From Clostridiales bacterium (GTDB taxonomy: Bacteria > Bacillota > Clostridia > Tissierellales > Sedimentibacteraceae), in the NCBI GenBank assembly GCA_003497505.1, contig DNNV01000288.1:1-5351 (forward strand): a stretch of DNA of 5,351 bases, given 5' to 3'. The number at the start of each line of letters is the position of its first letter. Position 1 is the first letter of the stretch. Position numbers and translations under genes: made by a program. Under the pieces are notes generated by a model. That model saw only the letters and a list, made by a program, of their open reading frames with translations, did not search any database and had not been told where the DNA came from. This document shows, one piece after another, positions 1-5,351 of this stretch.

Positions 1-1
1 A

Positions 2-1405
2 GGTGACAACGTAGGTGACGTTGCAGGTATGGGAGCTGACTTATTTGAATCATATGTAGGAGCTATTGTATCTGCAATAACCTTAGGTGTTATTGCATTT
101 GACGGTGACAGAGGAGTTTTATTTGCACTGATGGTTTCAGCAGTTGGTATATTGGCTTCAATAATCGGTACAATGTTTGTTAAAGGCAAAGAAGGCTCAA
201 ATCCTCAAAAAGCTTTGAACATGGGTACATATGCAAGCTCTGCCATAGTTATGGTTGCTTCATTTTTCCTGAGCAATTCAATACTTGGAAGTTTACTTCC
301 TTTTGGGGCAATAGTGTTTGGTTCAGCAGTAGGATTAATAATTGCTAAAATTACTGAAATCTATACTTCAGGCGACTATAAATATGTAAAAGAAATTGCA
401 GATCAGTCTGAAACAGGAGCTGCTACAACAATAATAAGCGGTCTTTCAGTTGGAATGAGATCTACAGGATATCCTATGGTTGTTCTTGCAATTGGTATAA
501 TAGGAGCATACATGATAGCAGGCTATACTCCTAACGGTGTAGATTCTATAAAAGGATTGTACGGAATAGCTCTCGCCGCGGTAGGTATGCTGTCAACAGC
601 AGGTATGACTGTCGCAGTTGACGCTTACGGACCTATATCAGACAATGCGGGCGGTATTGCTGAAATGTGCGAGCTTCCTCACGAAGTAAGAGAAATAACT
701 GACAAGCTTGACTCAGTTGGTAATACAACAGCGGCAATAGGTAAAGGATTTGCAATCGGTTCAGCAGCATTGACAGCTCTTGCGCTCTTTGCATCTTATA
801 CTCAGTCTGTAGGAATCACAACAATAAACTTAACTGATCCTATGGTTATTGCAGGTTTATTTATCGGCGGTATGCTGCCGTTCCTGTTCTCAGCTATAAC
901 AATGAGCGCTGTTGGTAAAGCTGCTTTCTCAATGATAGAAGAAGTAAGAAGACAGTTCAAAGAAATGCCGGGAATAATGGAAGGAAAACAAAAACCTGAC
1001 TATAGAAGATGCGTTGACATTTCTACTGCTGCGGCATTAAGAGAAATGATAGTTCCAGGACTTTTGGCAGTAGTTGTTCCATTGGTAGTTGGATTCCTTC
1101 TTGGAGCAGAGGCTCTTGGAGGATTGCAGGCAGGAGCGCTGGTAACAGGTGTATTGATGGCAATATTTATGTCAAATGCCGGCGGAGCATGGGATAATGC
1201 TAAAAAATATATCGAAGGCGGCTCACACGGCGGAAAAGGAAGCGCAGCTCATAAGGCAGCGGTTGTAGGAGATACTGTAGGTGACCCATTTAAGGATACA
1301 TCAGGGCCTTCTATAAACATACTCATTAAGCTTATGACAGTTGTTTCATTGGTATTTGGACCGATGATTGCTAAGTTCGGCGGTATATTGCTGTCACTTT
1401 TCTAA
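2..1405 (+). CDS. hppA: K+-dependent membrane-bound pyrophosphatase, probably Na+-pumping (5'-truncated by window edge)
   Basis: Membrane pump that hydrolyses cytoplasmic pyrophosphate and uses the energy to export Na+ and/or H+. The frame is open to the left edge; the ATG at 29 is internal, because the family motif [17 protein letters not shown] is already being read from position 2. 467 residues are visible and about 230 are missing, by comparison with the roughly 700-residue family. The fragment has about 11 hydrophobic segments, matching helices 6-16 of the 16-helix fold. Visible motifs (numbered from nt 2): DNVGD at 2-6; [12 protein letters not shown] from about 207; [10 protein letters not shown] at 240-249; [15 protein letters not shown] from 423; gate lysine K443. 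Ala244 and Gly247 are the K+-dependent signature (Lys and Thr in K+-independent enzymes). Glu16, three residues after Asp13, matches the Asp243/Glu246 arrangement of the Thermotoga Na+ pump; plant H+ pumps carry this Glu one helical turn later. Family assignment is certain; the pumped ion is inferred. Its promoter lies outside the window. Confidence 0.97.
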   Translation, partial: GDNVGDVAGMGADLFESYVGAIVSAITLGVIAFDGDRGVLFALMVSAVGILASIIGTMFVKGKEGSNPQKALNMGTYASSAIVMVASFFLSNSILGSLLPFGAIVFGSAVGLIIAKITEIYTSGDYKYVKEIADQSETGAATTIISGLSVGMRSTGYPMVVLAIGIIGAYMIAGYTPNGVDSIKGLYGIALAAVGMLSTAGMTVAVDAYGPISDNAGGIAEMCELPHEVREITDKLDSVGNTTAAIGKGFAIGSAALTALALFASYTQSVGITTINLTDPMVIAGLFIGGMLPFLFSAITMSAVGKAAFSMIEEVRRQFKEMPGIMEGKQKPDYRRCVDISTAAALREMIVPGLLAVVVPLVVGFLLGAEALGGLQAGALVTGVLMAIFMSNAGGAWDNAKKYIEGGSHGGKGSAAHKAAVVGDTVGDPFKDTSGPSINILIKLMTVVSLVFGPMIAKFGGILLSLF

Positions 1406-1417
1406 TAATTAAAATCG

Positions 1418-1447
1418 AGACTTCTCTTTTTGAGAGGTCTTTTTTTT
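1418..1447 (+). terminator. Rho-independent terminator of hppA
   Basis: A 9-bp stem (AGACTTCTC at 1418-1426 with GAGAGGTCT at 1432-1440, including one G-U pair) closes a five-T loop and runs straight into eight Ts (1440-1447). It starts 13 nt after the hppA stop codon. It separates hppA transcription from the downstream unit, which has its own promoter. Confidence 0.93.
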
Positions 1448-1448
1448 G

Positions 1449-1477
1449 TTGCAGTTTAGTAAGTATTAACATATAAT
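1449..1477 (+). promoter_or_regulatory. Sigma-A type promoter for the hydrolase/MurF-like/ddl unit
   Basis: The -10 box TATAAT (1472-1477) is a perfect consensus. It lies an ideal 17 nt from TTGCAG (1449-1454), which keeps the TTG of the -35 consensus but only 3 of 6 bases overall. Transcription would start near 1484, leaving a leader of about 50 nt before the ATG at 1537. It sits just after the hppA terminator, where a new promoter is expected. I see no convincing operator or riboswitch in the leader. Confidence 0.72.
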
Positions 1478-1522
1478 AGGAACAGCGGGAAAACAATACA
1501 TAAGGGACAGCTTATTATTTTC

Positions 1523-1530
1523 AGAAAGGA
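1523..1530 (+). promoter_or_regulatory. Ribosome binding site that fixes the hydrolase start at 1537
   Basis: AGAAAGGA ends 6 nt before the ATG at 1537, a normal spacing. The in-frame TTG at 1531 directly abuts the site and could not be used from it, so the longer reading is rejected. Confidence 0.85.
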
Positions 1531-1536
1531 TTGGAT

Positions 1537-2304
1537 ATGTATATTTGTATTGGCAATATAAATATTAATTACAGTGATGAAGGAACAGGAAATCCGGTTC
1601 TTCTGCTTCACGGCTGGGGCGGAAGCATTGAGACAATGAAACCCATAGCAAGTATACTGAAAGAGAAATGCAGAGTTATTTCTGTAGATTTACCCGGCTT
1701 CGGGCAGAGCGATACTCCGCAGGTACCGTGGAGTTCTTATGATTACGCCGAGTGTATTAAAAAATTTATTCAAGAATTAGAGCTGGCAGAAGTCATATTG
1801 TTCGGACATTCCCACGGCGGAAGGATTTCTATAATATTGGCCTCGGAATGTGATTTTGTAAAAAAACTTGTGCTTATTGACAGTGCCGGAATAATTCCCA
1901 AAAGAAAAGCAAGCTACTACATAAAAGTATATCTGTTTAAAATGCTTAAAAAAATGTATGCTTTATTTCCGTCAGGAGGGTCAAAGGAGCAAAGGCTGGA
2001 GAAATTTTATAAAAAATTTGGTTCCGCCGATTATAAGGAAGCTCAGGGTGTTATGAGACAGACCATGGTAAAGGTCATCAATGACAATTTAATGGGACTG
2101 CTTTCATCCATAAAGGCACCTACATTGCTTGTGTGGGGCGAGAATGACGAAGATACCCCTCTGTATATGGGAAAGATAATGGAAGATAAAATAAGTAACA
2201 GCGGGCTGGTTGTTTTAAACGGCGCCGGCCATTATTCGTATGTGGATTGCTATAGCCAGTTTGCGGCAGTTGTTAATGTGTTTTTAAAAGATGAATTTAA
2301 TTAG
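1537..2304 (+). CDS. Alpha/beta-hydrolase fold protein, substrate unknown, first gene of a cell-wall module
   Basis: A 255-residue cytoplasmic-looking protein with no signal peptide or membrane helix. It has the classical alpha/beta-hydrolase layout: HGWGGS oxyanion-hole motif at residues 25-30, DLPGFGQSD at 51-59, nucleophile elbow GHSHGG at 90-95 with Ser92, acid Asp204 in WGENDEDTP, and His232 in GAGHYSYVD. The Ser-Asp-His triad is therefore complete and the protein should be an active hydrolase (esterase, thioesterase, lipase-like or peptidase-like). The cap region between the core strands (about 121-170) is rich in Lys and Tyr, with repeated KK pairs, unlike a small-molecule esterase lid. 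The gene opens a new transcription unit and ends 13 bp before a membrane-anchored MurF-like ligase, so a role in envelope or precursor metabolism is inferred from context only. The fold is certain; the reaction is not known. Confidence 0.93.
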   Translation: MYICIGNININYSDEGTGNPVLLLHGWGGSIETMKPIASILKEKCRVISVDLPGFGQSDTPQVPWSSYDYAECIKKFIQELELAEVILFGHSHGGRISIILASECDFVKKLVLIDSAGIIPKRKASYYIKVYLFKMLKKMYALFPSGGSKEQRLEKFYKKFGSADYKEAQGVMRQTMVKVINDNLMGLLSSIKAPTLLVWGENDEDTPLYMGKIMEDKISNSGLVVLNGAGHYSYVDCYSQFAAVVNVFLKDEFN

Positions 2305-2305
2305 T

Positions 2306-2310
2306 GGGAG
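2306..2310 (+). promoter_or_regulatory. Ribosome binding site that fixes the MurF-like start at 2318
   Basis: GGGAG lies 7 nt before the ATG at 2318. The in-frame upstream ATG at 2291, inside the end of the hydrolase gene, has no Shine-Dalgarno sequence (preceded by a T/A-rich run), so the shorter reading is preferred. Confidence 0.8.
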
Positions 2311-2317
2311 TGAGAAG

Positions 2318-3961
2318 ATGCAATCTATTATTATATTATTTTCGGCATGTTGGCTTTTACTTTGTATACTAAAGCTTAAATATGGTCTTCATGTTTTGCA
2401 GATTGAAGGATATAAAAATGAAAAATACATAGAGTGGATGGACAGTCACAAGGATAAAATCTATACAAAAAAAGATAAGATATATACGGTTATTTCAATA
2501 GTGAATACAGTGTTCTTTGTGCTGGGCTCAACCGCAACTCAAGGCAAGGGAACATATTCCTACGGCATTGCAATTTCATTGATAACATCTGTATTTCTCA
2601 TGCTTAAATCGAGAGAGAAATCTGAATCAAAAAAACCTCTCGTATTCACAAAACGGGCGCAGCGCCTTGCTATAATTGCAGTATTGCTTGTTTTGGCAGA
2701 TTTTCTAATTATTTTGATTATTGTTCATCTGATTACCAATGATATTGTTAGATATTTCCCCCTGTGGGCAGGCATTTTGTCTGTGGCATACTACTTCAGC
2801 TCATTTTACATAGCGGGTGCAAATTATATAGCGCAGCCTATAGAAAAAAGAATCAACATGAAATATTATGAATCCGCAAGGGAAAAGATAAGTAATATGG
2901 AAAAACTCACTTCTGTGGGGATAACAGGCAGCTACGGAAAAACAAGTACAAAATTTGCTTTGGCAACTATTTTAAAAGAGAAATATAACGTATTGAATAC
3001 ACCGGACAGCTACAATACACCCATGGGAATCAGCAAGATAATCAATAATGACCTTACAGACGAATACGATGTATTTATTGCCGAGCTTGGTGCTACAAAG
3101 ACGGGTGATATTGATGAGGTTGCTGCTCTTACCATGCCGCGTATAGGTATAATTACATCCGTAGGACCATGTCACCTGGAGACCTTCAGGTCAATAGACA
3201 ATATTATGAGAACAAAGTATGAGCTCATTGAAAGGCTCCCGGATAATGGAACAGCTGTTTTTAACTATGATAATGAATTTGTTAAAAAGCTTGCTGATAA
3301 GACCTTTAAAGAAAAGATACTATATGGAATAAATAACACCGAGGATACAGATATTTTTGCGACAGGCATAAGTGTTGGCAGTACGGGTTCAAAATTTACG
3401 TTGTGCATTAAGAGTATGGGCACAATTGAATGTGAAACAAAGCTTCTGGGAGAGCACAATATTTCAAATATTCTTGCAGGTGCTGCTGTTGCCAGCGTCA
3501 TGAGGCTTTCACTGGAGGAAATTGCAAAAGGTATTTCAAAAATAGAAAGTGTTGAGCACAGACTTCAGCTCATAGACCCGGGTACAGGAGTGCTTGTCAT
3601 AGACGATGCTTTCAATTCCAATCCTGATGGAGCAAAAGCTGCGCTGAATGTTTTGAGCTCATTTGCAGACAGAAGAAAAATAATTGTTACACCAGGTATG
3701 ATTGAGCTTGGAGCAATGGAAGAAGAGGAGAATGAAAGATTTGGCGAAAATATTGCTCGGGTTTGTGATGTGGTGTTATTGGTTGGCAAGAAGCGCACGA
3801 CTCCAATATACAGAGGATTAATAAGGCATGAGTTTAGTGAAGATAATTTGTATGTGGTTAACTCATTAAATGAAGCCAGCGAGCTTTTGAAAACAATTAC
3901 AAAATTAAATGATGTTGTTTTGTTTGAAAATGATTTGCCGGACACATACGACGAACAATAA
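2318..3961 (+). CDS. Membrane-anchored MurF-like Mur ligase family protein
   Basis: A 547-residue protein in two parts. Residues 1-175 hold five predicted membrane helices (about 2-20, 55-74, 80-96, 117-139, 147-172). The Lys/Arg-rich loops at 21-54 and 97-116 and the basic stretch after 173 suggest N-out/C-in topology, placing the enzyme core in the cytoplasm. From about 195 follow the Mur ligase ATPase and C-terminal domains: P-loop TGSYGKTS at 203-210 (Lys208), NTPMGIS at 233-239, Mg2+-type Glu256 in AELGA, His286 in GPCHLETF, Lys300 at the position of the carbamylated lysine of MurD/MurE, GEHNISN at 378-384, and DDAFNSNPD at 429-437. The last is close to the MurF signature DDxYNANP rather than MurC, MurD or MurE. 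ATP-dependent amide-bond formation on a peptidoglycan-type precursor is expected, probably using D-Ala-D-Ala from the adjacent ddl. The canonical MurF N-terminal UDP-MurNAc-tripeptide domain is absent, and the C-terminus reads FENDLPDTY where MurF usually has a KGSR-like motif. True MurF activity is therefore unproven. Family certain, substrate open. Confidence 0.9.
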   Translation: MQSIIILFSACWLLLCILKLKYGLHVLQIEGYKNEKYIEWMDSHKDKIYTKKDKIYTVISIVNTVFFVLGSTATQGKGTYSYGIAISLITSVFLMLKSREKSESKKPLVFTKRAQRLAIIAVLLVLADFLIILIIVHLITNDIVRYFPLWAGILSVAYYFSSFYIAGANYIAQPIEKRINMKYYESAREKISNMEKLTSVGITGSYGKTSTKFALATILKEKYNVLNTPDSYNTPMGISKIINNDLTDEYDVFIAELGATKTGDIDEVAALTMPRIGIITSVGPCHLETFRSIDNIMRTKYELIERLPDNGTAVFNYDNEFVKKLADKTFKEKILYGINNTEDTDIFATGISVGSTGSKFTLCIKSMGTIECETKLLGEHNISNILAGAAVASVMRLSLEEIAKGISKIESVEHRLQLIDPGTGVLVIDDAFNSNPDGAKAALNVLSSFADRRKIIVTPGMIELGAMEEEENERFGENIARVCDVVLLVGKKRTTPIYRGLIRHEFSEDNLYVVNSLNEASELLKTITKLNDVVLFENDLPDTYDEQ

Positions 3962-3963
3962 AT

Positions 3964-3969
3964 GGAGGG
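3964..3969 (+). promoter_or_regulatory. Ribosome binding site that fixes the ddl start at 3974
   Basis: GGAGGG lies 4 nt before the ATG at 3974. The alternative in-frame ATG at 3962 overlaps this Shine-Dalgarno sequence by its own G and has no site upstream, so it is not the start. Confidence 0.87.
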
Positions 3970-3973
3970 TTAT

Positions 3974-5131
3974 ATGAAAAAATCAGTTGGTATAATCATC
4001 GGCGGGAAGACTGTGGAGCATGAGGTTTCCATAATAACAGGTCTTCAGGTTTTTGACAATATTGATAAATCAAAATATGAACCAAGGATAATTTACATAA
4101 ATAAGGAAGGTAAATGGTATGCAGGCAGCAGCCTTCATGACATAAACAGCTACAAGTCAAAAAAATTCGAGGATGCTTATGAAGTACTGCCAGGGTTCAA
4201 AGACAATAAGCTGATGCTTTATCCCCATCCTGAAATCAAGCAGGGATTTTTTGGGAAGAAGTATGATACATATGAAATTGACGTCGTATTTCCGGCAGTT
4301 CATGGTACGAATGTGGAGGACGGAGCGCTTCACGGCATGTTCCAGATGAATGGAGTACCTTGCGGCTTTGGCTCCGTGCTAAGCTCGGCTGTGGGAATGG
4401 ATAAGGTAATAATGAAAGAGGTATTCCAGAACTGCGGACTGCCCATTGTAGATTATGTATGGTTTTACAGGAGCAGTTTTGAAGCTGAAAAGGAACAAAT
4501 ACTTGAGAAGGTCGAAAATATTGACTATCCCATGATTGTAAAACCGGCAAATCTTGGCTCAAGTGTGGGAATAAGCAAGGCAAACAACCGTGATGAGCTG
4601 CTGTTTGCAATTCAGGTAGCCATGTCTTACGACAGAAAGGTAATAGTTGAAAAATGCGTGGAAAATGTAAGAGAAATAAACTGTGCTGTTCTGGGATATG
4701 AAAATGACCTTATGGCGTCTCTCTGCGAAGAGCCGGTTGGCTGGAAGGAATTCCTCACATATGAGGATAAATATGTGAACAAAAAGAAAGATGCTTCTGA
4801 ATCAAAAAGAAGGATTCCTGCCGACATAGACAAGGAAGTTGAAGATTTAATAAGGAATTACGCAAAGGAATCATTCAAGGCAATAGATTGCTGCGGTGAT
4901 GCAAGAATAGATTTTCTGTATGACGGCAATAATATTTATGTAAATGAAATAAATACGATTCCGGGGTCCATAGCATTTTATCTGTGGGAAGGTGCCGGAT
5001 TATCATTTACAGACCTGATATCAAAAATTATCGAGCTTGCCGAAGTTCAGCAGGAGCAAAAGAAATCAACAATTGTTTCATACGATATAGATTTGCTGAA
5101 TAAGATGGGAAGCAGCGGAAAACATAAGTAA
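3974..5131 (+). CDS. ddl: D-alanine--D-alanine ligase
   Basis: Cytoplasmic ATP-grasp enzyme joining two D-alanines into the dipeptide that ends the peptidoglycan stem. 385 residues, somewhat long for the family. Motifs in order: GGKTVEHEVS at 10-19 (Glu15 binds the first D-Ala), HGTNVEDG at 110-117, KPANLGSSVGIS at 190-201 (ATP lysine and glycine-rich loop), the Lys266-Tyr267 pair in EDKYV, and metal ligands Asp313, Glu325 and Asn327 in ARIDF and NEINTIPGS. The Lys-Tyr pair matches Lys215-Tyr216 of E. coli DdlB and favours D-Ala as second substrate; VanA-type D-lactate enzymes have His there. Two places differ from the textbook family: Val114 replaces the Gly of HGxxGEDG, and NEINTIPGS is followed by IAFYLWE rather than the SxxSLxP-like segment. 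About 30 residues extend past the last core helix. It follows the MurF-like gene by 12 bp, so co-translation and a shared pathway are likely. Confidence 0.96.
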   Translation: MKKSVGIIIGGKTVEHEVSIITGLQVFDNIDKSKYEPRIIYINKEGKWYAGSSLHDINSYKSKKFEDAYEVLPGFKDNKLMLYPHPEIKQGFFGKKYDTYEIDVVFPAVHGTNVEDGALHGMFQMNGVPCGFGSVLSSAVGMDKVIMKEVFQNCGLPIVDYVWFYRSSFEAEKEQILEKVENIDYPMIVKPANLGSSVGISKANNRDELLFAIQVAMSYDRKVIVEKCVENVREINCAVLGYENDLMASLCEEPVGWKEFLTYEDKYVNKKKDASESKRRIPADIDKEVEDLIRNYAKESFKAIDCCGDARIDFLYDGNNIYVNEINTIPGSIAFYLWEGAGLSFTDLISKIIELAEVQQEQKKSTIVSYDIDLLNKMGSSGKHK

Positions 5132-5142
5132 AAGAAGATGAT

Positions 5143-5161
5143 AGGCGGGTGATACCCGCCT
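5143..5161 (+). other. GC-rich intergenic hairpin between ddl and rnr, no U-tract
   Basis: A perfect inverted repeat, AGGCGGGT (5143-5150) and ACCCGCCT (5154-5161), with a 3-nt GAT loop. It begins 11 nt after the ddl stop codon and ends 18 nt before the rnr start. Only two Ts follow it, then CAACA, so it does not qualify as a normal intrinsic terminator. It may be a weak terminator, a stability element for the 3' end of the ddl transcript, or a processing site between ddl and rnr. Confidence 0.7.
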
Positions 5162-5168
5162 TCAACAT

Positions 5169-5173
5169 AGGAG
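5169..5173 (+). promoter_or_regulatory. Ribosome binding site of rnr
   Basis: AGGAG lies 6 nt before the ATG at 5180. It is the main reason for accepting the short, edge-truncated reading frame as a real gene. No promoter of its own is evident in the 48-bp gap, so rnr is probably read through from ddl. Confidence 0.85.
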
Positions 5174-5179
5174 AAAAAT

Positions 5180-5351
5180 ATGAACTTTAAAGAAAAAATA
5201 CTGGAATTCATGAAGGAAGAGGCTTATAAGCCGCTGACAATTAACGAGCTTATGCAGGCTTTTGAAGTTGAGGGCAGCATGAAGAAGGAAGTGCTGAAAA
5301 CACTTAATGAGCTTGAATATGAGGGAAGCATAATATTTACAAGGTCTCAAC
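5180..5351 (+). CDS. rnr: Ribonuclease R, N-terminal fragment (3'-truncated by window edge)
   Basis: 57 codons are visible before the window ends, beginning MNFKEKILEFMKEEAYKPLT. The pattern is a short helix, the YKPLTINEL segment, then KKEVLKTLNELEYEGSIIFTR. This fits the N-terminal winged-helix domain of RNase R (VacB family), a processive 3'-5' exoribonuclease that degrades structured RNA and helps in trans-translation quality control. The cold-shock, RNB catalytic and S1 domains would lie beyond the edge. The call rests on resemblance to the start of Firmicute RNase R; another winged-helix protein is possible but less likely. In many Firmicutes smpB follows rnr, which could be checked just outside the window. 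Confidence 0.8.
   Translation, partial: MNFKEKILEFMKEEAYKPLTINELMQAFEVEGSMKKEVLKTLNELEYEGSIIFTRSQ

Noticed and set aside
29..31. ATG at 29 as the start of hppA
   Set aside because: The conserved GDNVGDVAG motif is encoded in frame immediately upstream, so this Met is internal and the gene is simply cut by the window edge.
1500..1515. Small inverted repeat ATAAG/CTTAT in the leader of the hydrolase gene
   Set aside because: Only 5 mostly A-T pairs with a 6-nt loop; too weak to call an operator, attenuator or riboswitch.
2972..3945. Reverse-strand open frames opposite the MurF-like gene (67, 78 and 126 codons)
   Set aside because: They lie wholly inside a gene with strong family motifs, have no ribosome binding site or recognisable protein features, and look like antisense shadows.
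4236..4833. Reverse-strand open frames opposite ddl (124 and 68 codons)
   Set aside because: Composition is biased and low-complexity (Ser/Phe/His rich), there is no start context, and the + strand encodes conserved Ddl motifs throughout.
5162..5350. Reverse-strand open frame at the right edge
   Set aside because: It is opposite the rnr start, which has a well-spaced AGGAG and an RNase R-like N-terminus; the reverse frame shows no such support.

Overview
The window looks like a chromosomal segment from an anaerobic Firmicute of the class Clostridia. This is inferred from the moderately AT-rich sequence, strong Gram-positive Shine-Dalgarno sites, a K+-dependent membrane pyrophosphatase of Na+-pump type, and the character of the Mur ligase-like and Ddl proteins. 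I cannot name a genus. Every gene lies on the + strand. I see no RNA gene, CRISPR array, insertion sequence or phage sequence, and no gene-free stretch longer than about 130 bp.

Layout: (1) positions 2-1405 hold the C-terminal two thirds of a membrane-integral pyrophosphatase (hppA), cut by the left edge and closed by a clear intrinsic terminator at 1418-1447. (2) A new transcription unit begins in the 131-bp gap, with a TTGCAG-17 nt-TATAAT promoter at 1449-1477. (3) Three tightly packed genes follow: an alpha/beta-hydrolase (1537-2304), a membrane-anchored MurF-like Mur ligase (2318-3961) and a D-alanine--D-alanine ligase (3974-5131), separated by only 13 and 12 bp. (4) After a 48-bp gap containing a GC-rich hairpin without a U-tract, the start of ribonuclease R (rnr) runs off the right edge.

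The three middle genes appear to form a cell-wall module. Ddl makes D-Ala-D-Ala. The MurF-like protein has the ATP-dependent ligase core that would attach such a dipeptide to a peptidoglycan precursor. However, it lacks the usual N-terminal UDP-MurNAc-peptide-binding domain and carries five predicted membrane helices instead. The hydrolase has a complete catalytic triad and an unusually basic cap, and its substrate is unknown. The membrane-anchored ligase and its linked hydrolase are the most interesting part of the window; the rest is ordinary housekeeping.

For three genes I placed the start downstream of the longest possible open frame (1537 rather than 1531, 2318 rather than 2291, 3974 rather than 3962), because the Shine-Dalgarno spacing clearly favours the inner ATG.
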